Of a DNA stretch of 64,000 nt, positions 12,725-25,021 are shown one piece after another. The notes under the pieces were generated by a model that made no database searches, was not told the DNA's origin, and saw nothing but the letters and a program-made list of their open reading frames with translations. Every line of letters begins with the position of its first letter. Positions within the stretch are counted from its first letter, which is position 1. The DNA comes from Zanthoxylum bungeanum (Eukaryota; Streptophyta; Magnoliopsida; Sapindales; Rutaceae): assembly GCA_019454045.1 (NCBI GenBank), contig SKCR01051208.1, positions 1-64,000 of the forward strand. Reading direction: 5' to 3'. The position numbers were made by a program, and so were the translations under genes.

Positions 12725-14901
12725 TGTTGGATAACATGACCCATAACGTCACTATTTGTACAGATCACGGTGTTGTTGTACAATTAACTATGTGACAAGG
12801 AAATTGCACTCTCATCATTTGTGATTAGATCACCATATATGTATAAATGAAGAGAGGTCCATATGATTAGTTCCTGGATTGAGATGATATGAGCCAGTAT
12901 CAGTCCACGAAGGATTAATCATTAAATATCCCTAGCCGGAGTATTATCGAGACAGGACATCGATAATGCGGAATAGGCTAGTATTGCACTTATGCGCGTT
13001 GTGAGGGCACACCGGCATAGTTCTCATATATTTAAGTATTGGATACTTATGCAAGTGCGATAGGAGGTCGTGTTTCACCGATGGAGAATCGAGAAACAGC
13101 TTCGCTCTGGATAGACCCCTCGGAATCCCATTGGTATTATGACTATGTGTCTATGGGAGGCCGAAATCAAGGTAGGTGTGTATAGTCTTAACCTGAGACT
13201 TGCATCGCTAATACTTGCGATAATCGGTAGACTTTGGTCTTGGTGGTACAGGGCTTTAACCGGCTCTGCGTACACCGCTTTTGGGTTTATGAGAGAGTCG
13301 TAGTGTATTGGGTGTGATGTCGAGACGGAAGTATCACTTCAGTTATAGTGGAGATGATGTCACACAGGATATGGTATTAGTGCTCTTAAGTGCTGGCCAG
13401 CCATCGAGATATTATGACAAGGTCATGTATATCCGATTATAGAGACTAGTTACCAGACATCCGACATGTGCTTCGGACGGGGCAGACACTTATCCAGCCC
13501 CAGCCCTGGCACGTGACTATCCGATACTGGGCTGATATACACAATACTACGGTATACTACGCTTGATACAGATCTCAATATTCCTGTAAGAATATTTCTG
13601 GAGAATTGGGTAGGCATGGCGCTTTGCTAGAAGCCAACCTTGTCTTGTAAATCGGTATAAACGTAGTACGAGGTACTTACGTGTTCGGATACTCCGACGA
13701 CCGTATTTACTGCCAACATATCCGGAGATCTCATGGGTCGCTTCCTGAAGATTCACCGATGATGTATAACTCGCACTTTGATTAATCTGGGATTAATTAG
13801 TAAAGAGAGAAGATTAATTTCTAGAGAGAGAAAATTAATCTGGGATTAATTACGGAGATATTTTATCTCGGATAAAATATAGTTTAAAGAGAGAGAACGA
13901 TTAATTTGGAATTAATCGATAAAATAATATATTTGATATATTATTAGAAATTGGATTTCGACGCGGAATTAAAATTAGATTTTAATTCGGGCGAACGAAT
14001 TAATTTAGAATTAATTCGTTAGCGACGTGAATAGTGATTTCGCTAGGCGTAATCATTTAATTACGACGCGACGGAAAATTCGTTAATTTGGAATTAGCGA
14101 ACCCGAGCCCGAGAGTGATTGCGAGCGCATTCGCATTTCGAATTCGAGTGCGGCACGCAAGTCACATCAAGCGTCAAATCGCTAGTCGCATCAATTGTCA
14201 AATTACTTGTCACTTTGAGTGATGTGACATGACATGTTGTCACTTTAATAAAGTGACTTGATGTGATAGGTAAAAGTGATGGGTAAAAGAGAAAACATTG
14301 ATTGATGTTTTACTTTTTGACTTTTGCTTTTTGAAAAGTAAAAGGAATTGTTTTAATAGAAATAAAAAGTGGTAAAAGGTATTATTATTATTAATTTTGG
14401 AATTAAAAATATAAAAACCTAATTACACTTTTCTTTCTCTCTCTCTCTCTTTTACGTTTTTTCTCTCCATCTCTTTTCCCTCTCTTTCTCTTCTTCCTCT
14501 CCTTCACGGTTTGGAACCGTTTCATCATCATCATCAAACTTTCTGGTTTGCCGAATTTAAGGGAAGCAAGGAAGATGAAGAGTGCTAGCACACACCTTGG
14601 GTTATATTATGGTGATAGGGAAACGAATTTATGAGCTTGGGATCATCCTTGGAAAGCTTGAAGCTTGGAGCTTCAATGGAGTCTTGCATGGCCGAAAATG
14701 GTGGAGTTCAAAACGCCCAAAACCGAGCAGCCCACTGTCAAGAGAGCTACTGCCTCTCGAATGAGAGGACGAAAATGGTGCTTGTGTTCTTCATCGCATC
14801 AAAACCGACCATTGTGAGTATATTCCGCACCTCCTATGTTGTGTATTCATGCGTTTTCTTGCTTGATTTGTTGATCTTGGGACATATATTAGAACTCAAC
14901 A
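12725..14901 (+). repeat. E2 3' LTR
   Basis: 2177 bp, almost identical to 4432-6612 with scattered single-base changes and small indels. It ends ACTCAACA and is followed by TACAC, the right target duplication, and by the rest of the T1 5' LTR. Confidence 0.9.
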
Positions 14902-15082
14902 TACACTATATGAGCAATTGAGATGCATTTCATGTTGTTGAGTCGGGGCAATGGTCCCTATGTATGAGAAATTCATTTGAGATTAGTCCAGTTATGATGA
15001 TTACAAACAGATAGTCAGAGGCTCAGGGGGATAGTACGGCCTATTCCCTACCGGTAGCATCTCCCGGATTGAGGATGTTACA
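14902..15082 (+). repeat. T1 5' LTR, segment after E2
   Basis: Homologous to 20692-20872, the end of the T1 3' LTR. It ends GAGGATGTTACA and is followed by the T1 PBS. Confidence 0.85.
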
Positions 15083-18000
15083 AAGATGGTATCAGAGCAT
15101 TGTCTAGGGAGTCAGTGACTACAGTGGGCAGAGTGCTGGGGTCTGGTATACGCAGTATGTCTAGGATACCCATATACGAGGCATTACCTCTCCAGTATCT
15201 GATCCTCGAGTATGTCCTCAAGCTTCATAGATAGGTTAGTAAGCATTCCCAAGGCTACCTAAGTTGCTTCCCAATAAGTAACCCTAATTCTCATGCTAGT
15301 TACGAATCATTTTATGATTATTCAAGATTAAACTGAGCCACGAAGCTAGGAAATACAAGTACAAACGATAGTTACTTAGTGGAGTGGGCATAGAAAGCTA
15401 TAAGAAAGGAAGAAAAGATGCATAGAAGCTTCAACAGCTAGAGATAGAAAAGTAAAGAGACAAAAAGAAATAGTAAAGTTCTACGGATACCTACCCAAAA
15501 AGTAGAAAGAGAAAGAGGAAGCTAGAAAGAAAAATAGGAAAGATACCTAGATGTTCAAGTAATCAGAGACAGTAAGTGGGAAAGATAAAGGAATAGATGA
15601 TAAAGAAAATTTATAAGAAAAGTAAAAGGATAAGGTACATACAATCTAAGTAATCAGAGGTAGTAAAAAGACAGAGGTACAAAAGAAGATGATCAAGAAA
15701 ACACCAGAACTTGTGGAAGTAAAACCACATAGCAAGTGAGAACAATGGTAAAATTTTGAGTAAACTTGAACAAAATTTTTTCTTTTCTTCTAAGATTTCT
15801 TTTCCATCAGAAAATGACACCAGGTCGACCCAATAGCCATAAGCATCTTTTATAAATAGCAAAGTTTCTCCCGAATGGCAAAAATATTCAGAAAAATAAG
15901 AAAAGTAACGATTGAGACTAGTCAATGGAATTTCCAGTAAACCCAATCTATCATAAAAGATGTGGAAGTTCCAGATACCCAAACCTAGATCTGTAAGTAA
16001 GTAAAATGGAAGACGTAAAGAGAAGTGACTAGTTACCCTAACCAAAGAAACAGATGTAGATAACATCTGACTTACCAAAATCCTTGTCACCCAGTAATTT
16101 CAGAAAGGAAATTGTCATGACGAAGTCTATCCTATACCTACCTTACATGAGTAATAGACTCTATCAGGACATGGAGTACTAGAACAAGGATCACGATAAC
16201 CATCAAGACCTAGAGGTTTGCCCCATCATTTTTCCAATTTAGATAAAGACAACCGTAAGAAAACCCGATAAGCATATATCATAAAAACAGAAACAGAATC
16301 AAAAATAGAAAACATGAGAAGATAGATCATTCATAAAAATACCTAGAAAGCCTCTGAAGTTAGAAAGGAAAGAACCCAATATAGTCCACAGAATAGACCA
16401 ACCATAGTAGAACTCATAGATTAGACCAATACTAATGGAAACCCACGTGAGTTTAGAGAAGACAGACCCATGAGATTGAAGGTACTCAGAATTTAACAAG
16501 AATACCAGCACGAACAAATAAACATTAAATGGCATAGCCATAGCCGATAGCAAGAGTAGAGAGCAAAAACTTAGAAAATAGCCCATGAGAATGAACCATC
16601 ACCAGTCACAGTAGTACAACATAAAGCCAAATAAACGAGAAAAATTTAGTAATGGAGTTTAACAGAGGAAGTATGGTAGGAGTTTGAGAGAGTATGAACC
16701 TTATGTAAGTTTTCAGTAAGAGGTAGTAAAATCAATAGCCAGAAAAGGATTATGGGTAAAGTTGAAAGAGATGGTTCAAAAGGTTGTTAACAAAAGAACC
16801 TAAGTTAGGAGATAACACCAGATATGTAGAAAATAGAATCTTAAGCTCATAGATAAGTGGCACATACAACTACAACACATGTAACTAGTGAGAGCACCAC
16901 AACCAGAAAACTCTAGGACAAACCCCACCCTCCCAACCCTCGTCAGACCACAGTAATAAGATGGACCTCGAAGATCTCCTTAAGAAACTCCTAGGAACAA
17001 GTAAATGCTTAATTGAAGAAGACCGAAACATAAAGTCTTTCTATATAGTACAAGAGCAGAATAGAAAAGGAAAAAAACTCAATCTAAGAAGAATTAGAAG
17101 AGAAGTTGTTTAGTTGGAACGATGAAGAGGTAAAGTATTAGAATACCAGAAACAAGAATACAGAAGAATAACGTTAGACATGATAAGTGACACTGGTAAG
17201 GAAACATTGACATAGATTGCAGAAGTCTCAAGCATAGAATAAAGCAGAAAAGAAGATAGAAGACAAGAAAAATACTTGGAGATAAGACTGTCAATGGAAA
17301 AGATATTAAATAGATGATGATTAAGGTACACAAATACAAGAATAAACTTTACAAAGTTAAGATTTGTAGTAGTACGGGATATTAGATTTTATAAATGCCG
17401 AAATAAGATAGGAATTCTATCAGACAGTAACAAAATAAAGGTATTAAGTACAACTAATGAGTTCCTATGTTGTGTAATAAGAAAAAAATGTGACAAGGAA
17501 TGGGTTTATTGAGGAACAACATAGAGATACCCAAAGGAATTAAAGTGTGAATATAGGAATAACTTAAGAAAGAAACTTTAAGAATAAGAAGGTTAAGAAA
17601 TAAGGCGATACAAAGGAAGGACAATCAGATTTATCTTAGCAATGAATATAAAGATGAAGACAATATAATCTAGAGGATTAAGCCCATAAGTTATTGGAAG
17701 TCATCAATAAGAAATAGACAATTAAGTAGTCAACCTAAGAGAATAAGAACCTAAGTTCAAATTGAGCAAGTATAATTGTAAGTTTATTGGGACTAATGTT
17801 TTTATTTGCAATAATGAGTTTCTTTGTATATGATTGTTTCAAATTATGATGGACATGAGGAACCCAACCTTAAGAGACAAAAAGCACCCTTTAGTATAAA
17901 AATGCGTTGGATAAAAAGAGATTGAGGATGCATTCAGAAAGACCATTAAGGGAGTTATAATAATAAAGGAAGTGGAGAACTTGAGGTATACTTAAAACCA

Positions 18001-18465
18001 ATGATAGCAAAAGGTTATTGGTTGTGGTATAAAGTATAATAGACCTATGATAGCTGCAAGGAGTCACAAAAGCTAAGCAATATCTAAGAGTTGGTAATAA
18101 CCTAGCAAGAGGAATAAGAGATGAAAATAAGCAAATCTTGTAGAACAACCGTAGATAGATCCATATTAGCATGAATGCAACTAAATCATTTGAGATTCTA
18201 CAAGTTGGATATATTTTCGTTAAGACAAGTACAAAATTAATAGTTATCCAAGAAGTTTTAAGCCTTTAAAGGAAGAAATAAATAAGTGAAAGACAATTAT
18301 AGAACGTCAAATGGAAAAGAGAAACCCTCTGATAATAATTTAAGAAAAACAAGAGTTCAGACCTTAAGAAACAAGATTATATCATGCTATATTCCCAAAA
18401 ATTATAATACCAAGCTCAGTATTAGAAATGATTCGAGGACGAATCCTTTTTAAAGGGGGAGAATT
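15083..18465 (+). other. T1 internal region: PBS, decayed interior, PPT
   Basis: TGGTATCAGAGC at 15087-15098 is the PBS. The interior is purine- and A-rich with no open frame that resembles gag or pol on the plus strand. A short piece before the PPT (about 18290-18450) may be the last of a chromodomain-type pol end. Minus-strand frames such as 15611-16090 are hydrophobic by composition only. TAAAGGGGGAGAA at about 18451-18463 is the PPT. Confidence 0.6.
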
Positions 18466-18838
18466 TGTAACGATCGGTAATCTCGACGACCGGTGATCTT
18501 GATTACTGTTTCATTCTGGGATGAATATTATATTATATAAATAATGTTTGAACACTTATACACTCATGAAACGACTTGGAAAACAATTGGTAAATTCATC
18601 GAGATCCCGATACGAGTGGGTACGATGTTCTACTCTGGACAACCCATGGTTTTTGGGCATAACTTTCTCATACGAACTTCGATTTTTATGATCGGAAAGC
18701 TTCGTTCGAGACCTACAACTTTCACGTTGAACACTTTTCCAAATTCGAAGCAGAAACATGTTGAAATTACATATCAAAAATTTAGATGAATAGTAACTCG
18801 GGACTTATCTAGAGAATTCCACACATTTCTTGAAAATT

Positions 18839-18876
18839 AAGAAGAAGAAGAAGAAAGAAAAGAAGAAGAAGAAGAA

Positions 18877-18909
<33 letters not shown>

Positions 18910-18910
18910 G
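18839..18910 (+). repeat. GAA / GAAA microsatellite
   Basis: A purine-only run of GAAGAA units passing into GAAA units, inside the T1 3' LTR. Confidence 0.9.
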
Positions 18911-19631
18911 GATGGGAAAAAGAAACAAAGAAAAAAGGGTTTGGCAACTATGGAAAAGCGTGGAAAATGAAGAAGAATCCAATAAATGGAGGTGAGAAGT
19001 CTTGACCTAAACTTTGAATGTAGAGTTTTAATTTTATTGATGTCTTGCTAGTGTAATTAACATATAAATGATTGTATTTAAGTGGATAATAGAATAGGAA
19101 ACTAATTATATTTTGAAGGGCTAATTCATTAATGTATTAGATTTTAGGTATTTTGAGATGGATTATGAATTGGTAATGTATTTGGGTAAGGAATACTTGA
19201 GGAAGCAAGCTTAAAATCCTGGGAAAAGTCGCGACGTGTATTGGAAAAATTACATGACGTTTCTGAAATGTTGAGCATTGCGACACGCAAGGATCTGCGT
19301 CACGAAGCGTGACCCAAAACCATCCCAAATCAATTTTAAACCATTCTGATTTCACCCTAGCATGTTAGAGGCCACCTAAGGGTCTCATATCAACTCGTAA
19401 GTATATATATTACCTCATGATATAGTAAGATACGCCTCGGGCTGATAATACTTACTTGAATAAGAAAAATTAGTTGAATTCGAATTATATATTCCTTATT
19501 CCATCTTCTAATCGAGATTATCAGTTATAGATCATCACAGGAACCAGGGCTTCCTTCCGCAAATGAGTAATGCAGCCAGATTGTAAAATCTGTGAGTGGA
19601 CACACTTTTCTTAAGTTGATTTTACTTTATG

Positions 19632-19633
<2 letters not shown>

Positions 19634-19674
<41 letters not shown>
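19634..19674 (+). repeat. (AT)n microsatellite
   Basis: About 20 AT units in the T1 3' LTR. The matching place in the 5' LTR (near 3387) has only a few units, so the tract expanded after insertion or differs by allele. Confidence 0.9.
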
Positions 19675-19678
<4 letters not shown>

Positions 19679-20872
19679 CTTACATTTTCTAATTTTAGGG
19701 CGTTAGCCAAATATATTTTGCATTTTATGATAATTAAGCGTGTTCCAAGAAATGTTTTAGAATGAGATATTTTCAAAGTTTGGTTTTTATGTCTTCGAGG
19801 AATGGGGAAAAACCCACCTCAGTATGTAACTTGTGACAGACTTGGAATTGATGGATGACATGTGCACATGTAGAGGATGTGGGGATGACGATACGTAACG
19901 CCCCCAGATCCTAGTTCAGGACTAGGGATGACAGAATCCCCTAGATCCTAGTTTCAGAGCTTAGAGGGTATCATAGATCCGCACCCCCAGTTCTAGTTCA
20001 GTGGCTTAGGGGACGGCGATACATAACGCCCCAAGACCACTAGTTTCAGGGACATGAGTGGCATGCTTTGGGGGACGGTGATACGTAACGCCCCAATTTC
20101 ATGGATTTGCACTGATGGCTCTAGTTAGACGTATGGGGGGACGGCGATACGTAATGCCCCCATATGTCAGGATTTCAGAGACAGAGAGCTGTTTTCAGAA
20201 ATAATTTTCAGATAAAGATTTCAGAAATGATTTTCAGATACAGATTTCAAAAAATATTTCTAGAAAGAAAAGTTTTCAGAAACAACAGTTTTATAAGAAA
20301 CTTTCAGAAAAGATATTACAGATAGATTTCAGACGAGATTTTCAGAAAGAAGCCCAGAGTTTTCAGACAGGAAAAGAGTTTTCATATAAAGCTTTTTCTT
20401 GCATTTTGGTTTTAGAAATAAATATTATTTCAGTTTTTGTCCCCTCACTTAGATCGTATAATGGTCTAACCCCACACTCCCAGTGTTTTGTTTTGCAGGA
20501 TCATAGAGGACGAGCTTGGGAGGATGGATACTGAAAGCAGTCACTAGATGGTCCGAGTCCATCAGAGTGTGTATAGATTTTCAGTATCATCTGTGTCAAA
20601 GTAAAAGCTGTAAGTCATGCACTATATTGAATAAGTTATTGGAATATGCTAATGTGTTCATTTTCAAGGTTGTGATGTGCGGTACTAATGAGTACACTAT
20701 ATGAGCATTTGAGATGCATTTCATGTTGTTGAGTCGGGGCAATGGTCCCTATGCATGAGAAAGTCATTTGAGATTAGTCCAGTTAAGATGATTACAAACA
20801 AATAGTCAGAGGCTCATGGGGATAGTACGGCCTATTCCCTACCGATAGCATCTCCCGGATTGAGGATGTTAC

Positions 20873-21768
20873 ATAAGCGCTGTGACATGGAGCGTGACCG
20901 AGATGATCTCCATGCAGGTTGAGGTTGATGTTGTGGCGCTGTAGGTGCTGAAGATGAACTGGCCTGTGCTAGAGTTCTCTATGCTCTCAATTGTTGAGCA
21001 ATTCTCGTTGTAAGTGCTGTGGTGGCCTATATTGATTCTTCTCTTTGGTCTATTGGCACCCCAACTGCTGCACAGAGGTTAGTGATAAGACTGCAATATA
21101 AAAGTCCAGTCTGTGCAGAGTGTGCTGCCCGAACAATATTGCTAGTTATCAGCCTATCTATGTCAATAGTTTGTCCATCAAACAAAGAGTAAAGCAGAAT
21201 CATCTGTTCCTTGATGACATTTGTTATATAGGTGCCAAGTAGAAGGGTGCAGGTTAAGAAGTGAAACCAAACTCGAGCATCAGGTGTGAGGTACCTAGAA
21301 CTAATTTTGACATATTCCCCACTTTTGTTAATATCTCAGATAACATTGAGGATGTATAGTGTGTTTGTGATAAGGTCTTGGTCATGGTGCTCAATAGTTT
21401 CTGTGTATTCATCATCTTCTATATCTGGCAACCTATAAAACCTGTTAATCGTGGATCGATCAAATGCCACCATCTGACCTCTAACTATCACCTGATATGT
21501 TTGGTGCTCGTAAGCATTAGTGTAAAACTCTCTAACCACATGAATGCATGCGGGGGTAGGTTGCTTGTAGAGCTTGTGCCAATGCCGGGTGGCGACGACT
21601 CTATCAATTTAGGGATACTGCCCGGGGTCAATATCAAAACCCATTTCCATGATTGGCACATTTTGTCCCATCCCCTTTTCATATCTACGCTCAACGGCTA
21701 TCGATACAAATTTTATGGCATCGTAACTCGATCCAATAGCTGCAGAGGTTCGTACTCTTTAGGGGCCA
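20873..21768 (-). pseudogene. O1 accessory frame, PF20167-like 'plant transposon protein' remnant
   Basis: It starts at an ATG at 21768 (M-A-P-K-E-Y-E-P) and continues in several frames to the T1 junction. Segments include V-V-R-E-F-Y-T-N-A-Y-E-H, then F-D-R-S-T-I-N-R-F-Y-R-L-P-D-I-E-D-D-E-Y (21336-21539), then T-P-D-A-R-V-W-F-H-F-L-T and L-I-T-S-N-I-V-R-A-A-H (about 21070-21300). This order matches the domain found in ORF1 proteins of Ogre/Tat-type and related plant retroelements, whose function is unknown. Several frameshifts and stops make it a pseudogene, and T1 cut off its C-terminus. It lies downstream of where integrase should be, the slot normally used for env-like genes, not upstream of gag as in Ogre. 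Confidence 0.65.
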
Positions 21769-22395
21769 TATTTCAAATTTTTATGAAACTTTTGGCAGCA
21801 CTTCCCCTAATTTTCAAGAATTCCCAAATTTAACCCTAAAACACTTCAAAATTTATTCCCACAAACAGCTTTCGCCCCCAAAACTACTATTTTTTCTCAA
21901 CAGCAACAGCCACAGACAAATTGCAAATTCTCACACGACCACAAACTACAATATTTCAACATCAAACACACATAATAACACTGGCACAAACTATAATTTC
22001 TATCAAAACAACCATAAATAAAACACCCACAAACTACAAATCACAAATTTTTAAAAATAATTATGTAAAATCAAAAAGTAAAAAAAATTGGAACGAAATC
22101 ACCTGGCTGTTGCGAGTTGTTCTTACCCAAATCCGAGCTTATACACAAAATGGAGGGTTGGGTATTTGAATTGGTGGATGGGTTTCGTGTAGGGGGAAGT
22201 ATTTTAGTGGGTTTTAATGAGTTTGGTTGAGGGATTTGAGGGAGAAATCGAGAGAATATGAGGAAAAGTGCGAATGTTTGAGAGAAACAAATGAAAGAAA
22301 ATGAGAATGGAGGTGAAGAAAATGGGTGAATAGCTGCATTTTGAGGCCTCTATTCGCGTACGCGTCGGGACACAGGGTGCTGCGCATCGTGATAT
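21769..22395 (-). other. O1 spacer upstream of the accessory frame
   Basis: Non-coding as far as I can see. On the minus strand it is a C/T-rich leader (about 22200-22350) followed by T- and G-rich sequence up to the ATG at 21768. It ends at 22391-22395 (GATAT), the left target duplication of S1. Confidence 0.5.
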
Positions 22396-23214
22396 TGACC
22401 GGCGTAAACACACGCGTATAACGCAAGCGCACGTATCGTTCAAGTAGTATAAGAAGTATCGATCCCACGAGGACTTAATACCTAAGCTATTCATTTTATG
22501 AGGTCAAATGATTACTAGTATCTAACAGGTTGTTTGATAGATTTGAAAAGGTGACGATTCTAAATTTAAAAATAAGTAAATAAAATTGTTCGAAAGTAGG
22601 TTTAAGAAAGTTCACTATTAAAAACTATCTAGGGTTGTGATTTCTTCCAATATCATTTTAAGAGATGTGTGGTTATCTTATAGTTGGATAAAATATTGAT
22701 TTATTAACCTGGAACACTAAATTGTGTAAAAGCCTCTTCCGATGGTCAACTACAAATATCCAGTATAACCCAATTGAACCATATGTCTATGTTAACCAAA
22801 TTACCTGGATTCATTAAGATTAAGTTCCAATTATGGCTACCCCGCCCGACAGATATATTCCTATCCTGTAAGGAAATCTATTAAAGGGTTATCTATCTTC
22901 AAGGAAGATCGTGGGCTATTGAGTCTAAGTTCTTAAACTTAAAATCCCTATGTCTAGTTCATTTTAAGTTTACTAGTTCAATTTTATTAATGGCCAGTTA
23001 ATAAAAAGCATTAAGATTAGACTCAATAAATAAACCTTTATATTACCCAAACTATAATTTAACCCCTTATAAACCGGTGATATTGGATTTCATCACAACC
23101 CCAGATAACTGGCTTAGTTACGACACATATTTACGGGTAGTAAAAATTTAAATAAAATAAAAGACATAAAGTAAATTCTGAAAATTAAATACTGAAAAGT
23201 AAATTGCTGAAAAG

Positions 23215-23300
23215 TAAAAAAAAGTAAAATGTAAAAGTAAAAAGTAAAAAGTAAAAAGTAAAAAGTAAAAAAAAAAAAAAGTAAATTACTGAAAGTAAAT
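23215..23300 (-). repeat. GTAAAAA-type simple repeat
   Basis: A run of GTAAAA and GTAAAAA units with a poly-A interruption inside S1, followed by looser CTGAAAAGTAAATT units up to about 23340. Confidence 0.85.
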
Positions 23301-23432
23301 TGCTGAAAAGTAAATTACTGAAATTAAATAAAGTAAAAGTACAATAAAAGAAAATGCTCGGGTTAGATGATCAACTTTTATTACTACTATTTTAGATATC
23401 TCCCTTAATATAATATATTAACTTTGCGTGAT

Positions 23433-23592
23433 AATTACCAACCAGCCATATAGGCGGTATCCTGATTAAGTCAAATTAATAATTAATTACCAACCGACCA
23501 ACCAGGCGGTATCCATACTTAGTCAGGTTAAAACCAATTTATAATTAATTTCCAACCGGCCAATATAGCGGTATCCTCATTAAGTCAGATTT
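23433..23592 (-). repeat. Three tandem units of about 60 bp in S1
   Basis: Units share TAATTACCAACC, then GCCATATAGGCGGTATCC-like sequence, then TTAAGTCA. Diverged versions lie in the O1 LTR around 38150-38310, so the array is ancestral to this LTR family. Confidence 0.7.
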
Positions 23593-24505
23593 TAAATAAT
23601 TTATATTTTATATTTAAGGGAGATTAATCTAGATAGCAATAATAAAAGCTTTACCTTTTACCCCAGCAAAGGGAAGTTACCTCCTCATTGCTTGAAAAAT
23701 AAAAACTGCAAAAGTAAAGAAAGAAAAGGTTTGTGCGTAAAAGTAAATTGCGGAAAGTAAAAATTGAAAAGTAAAGAAAAGAAAGTGTGAAAGCGGAAAT
23801 TAATTACTGGAAGCTGTAAATAAACAAACAAGATACAATCTTCTTATTTATTCATTAGGAATTTCAAAGAAGAAAGTATGAATTTTACAAATGAAATGGT
23901 TTGGTATTTATAGGCAAAATTTTGCCTATATCAAATCATCCATGAAATTCTCCACCAAATCCATTATTAATTTCTCCACTAGTTACTTCACCAAATCCAT
24001 AATTTCTGATTTGATAATTTTTATTAATTATTTATTAATTTATATTTTTCTTTGAAAATGATTGATAATGACTTTAATAATTACACATCACACACTTCTG
24101 GATGGTTCATCAATTTCGGTCATGAAATCTTCCGAATTCGAAAATATTTTCTCTTTCAAAGTTGTAAATTTTTGAGTATTCTTTAATCTAGCACTTGAAT
24201 CAGCTCAATCCGATATCTGAGTAAAAATTTATGCCCAAAATACGACAGATGCGCAAAATTGGAATTCCCAAAACTGCACTTCGTCAAAACACCTTTTCAA
24301 GTTTCCAATCTCCAAAATTAATATATCAAGTCCAATAATTGCCCTTATTTGACCCATATTTCATCCTAAATGATTTCATTGAGACCTGATATTATTTTAT
24401 CTCCAAAATAAACTAAAACACATCAAAACTTTCATCAAACCCGAGAAACTAAACAAAATATTAAGTTAAAGGGGCGGTAAATATTGATATATTTTCCGCT
24501 CATCA

Positions 24506-25021
24506 GATACGTAGCCCTAAATTTGGGGATTTTATGTGGTAGGTTCGCCCATCGCAACGTGCATAGTGTTTATGCCTCGCGATGCAAATTTTTTTATTTT
24601 TTTTCTCGTCTGCAAAATGTGAATCGTTCGACTATCATGCCCACTATGATGCGTCTCAAGATTGTCTCCTTACTCTGCCATCTCTACTCAATTGAATTTT
24701 TTTCTTCGCGATTTTGGCAAACATTATTCCATGATGACCTTTTTTTCACTGGTTTTAAATACTCCGTATATGATTTTCCCTGCAAACATAACACACAAAA
24801 TTAAAAATGCTACAACATGTATACATAAAATATAAAAATAAAAATAAAAATAAAATAAAAATTTTGCATGGGTTGCCTCACCGCTAGCGTTAAATTTATC
24901 GTCTTCAGCCAAATGTGACTGAAGTCCACCCGTCAAGGAGGTTTCAGCATGGTTTTGGATGTCCGATTGAGGATGATCCCATTTGCGTTTCTTTTAAAGG
25001 GTCTCTTCCAACGGTGAGGTG
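24506..25021 (-). other. O1 spacer between gag remnant and accessory leader
   Basis: On the minus strand it holds AACGCTAGCGGTGAGGCAACC (about 24878-24900), matching the sequence right after the integrase end in A2 (54859-54888). That is the usual motif downstream of Athila integrase. After an AT-rich run there is TGTTATGTTTGCAG (about 24780-24794), a splice-acceptor-like site that also has a counterpart in A2 at 54931-54945. The bases 24506-24510 (GATAC) are the right target duplication of S1. No gene is seen. Confidence 0.55.

Larger units (their letters stand above)
4432..14901 (+). mobile_element. E2: full-length Ty1/copia-family element, non-autonomous
   Basis: A complete 10.5 kb insertion: LTRs 4432-6612 and 12725-14901 that are nearly identical by eye, PBS 6614-6625 and PPT 12714-12724. 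The flanking 5 bp are TACAT on the left and TACAC on the right. The empty site is preserved in the T1 3' LTR near 20692, where GAGTACACTATATGAG is uninterrupted. The interior keeps degraded copia protease, integrase and RT segments riddled with stops, with no recognisable gag. Similar LTRs beside dead coding sequence imply recent mobilisation by proteins from another element. Confidence 0.9.
3288..20872 (+). mobile_element. T1: Tekay-like Ty3/gypsy element, coding region decayed
   Basis: The 5' LTR is split (3288-4431 and 14902-15082) by E2, and its upstream part was cut by E1. The 3' LTR is intact at 18466-20872. A PBS matching the initiator-Met tRNA 3' end lies four bases after the 5' LTR (15087-15098), and a purine tract (about 18451-18463) lies before the 3' LTR. 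LTRs start TGTAAC and end GTTACA. TGTAAC ends, a tRNA-Met PBS, and a G-rich PPT preceded by a frame resembling the usual gypsy pol C-terminus (F-E-D-E-like at about 18435) fit the Tekay/Del chromovirus group. The internal 3.4 kb has no intact domain, so this copy is non-autonomous. Confidence 0.75.
18466..20872 (+). repeat. T1 3' LTR
   Basis: 2407 bp, TGTAACGATC to GATGTTACA. It carries a GAA/GAAA microsatellite (18839-18910), an AT repeat (about 19634-19674), and four GGGG..TACGTA..CCCC motifs (19880-19905, 20009-20032, 20070-20094, 20135-20161). It also preserves the uninterrupted target of E2 near 20692. The 5 bp beyond it, TAAGC, would be the target duplication; the left partner is outside the window. 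Confidence 0.85.
22396..24505 (-). repeat. S1: solo LTR of an Athila-like element
   Basis: 2110 bp. On the minus strand it starts TGATGAGCGG and ends CCGGTCA, with GATAT on one flank and GATAC on the other, a 5-bp target duplication with one change. There is no PBS or PPT next to it, so it is a solo LTR. It is related to the O1 5' LTR (shared start, GGGGCGGTAAATATTGATAT, and the stretch near the end around CCCACGAGGACTTAAT). It includes a GTAAAAA-type simple repeat (23215-23300) and three tandem units around 23433-23590. Confidence 0.8.

Noticed and set aside
15611..16090. 159-codon minus-strand frame in T1
   Set aside because: Rich in Leu, Phe, Ser and Tyr because the other strand is purine-rich; no domain, no start context, and it sits in a decayed retroelement interior.
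16299..18172. Several hydrophobic minus-strand frames that look like membrane proteins
   Set aside because: Same composition effect as above; none shows a recognisable family.
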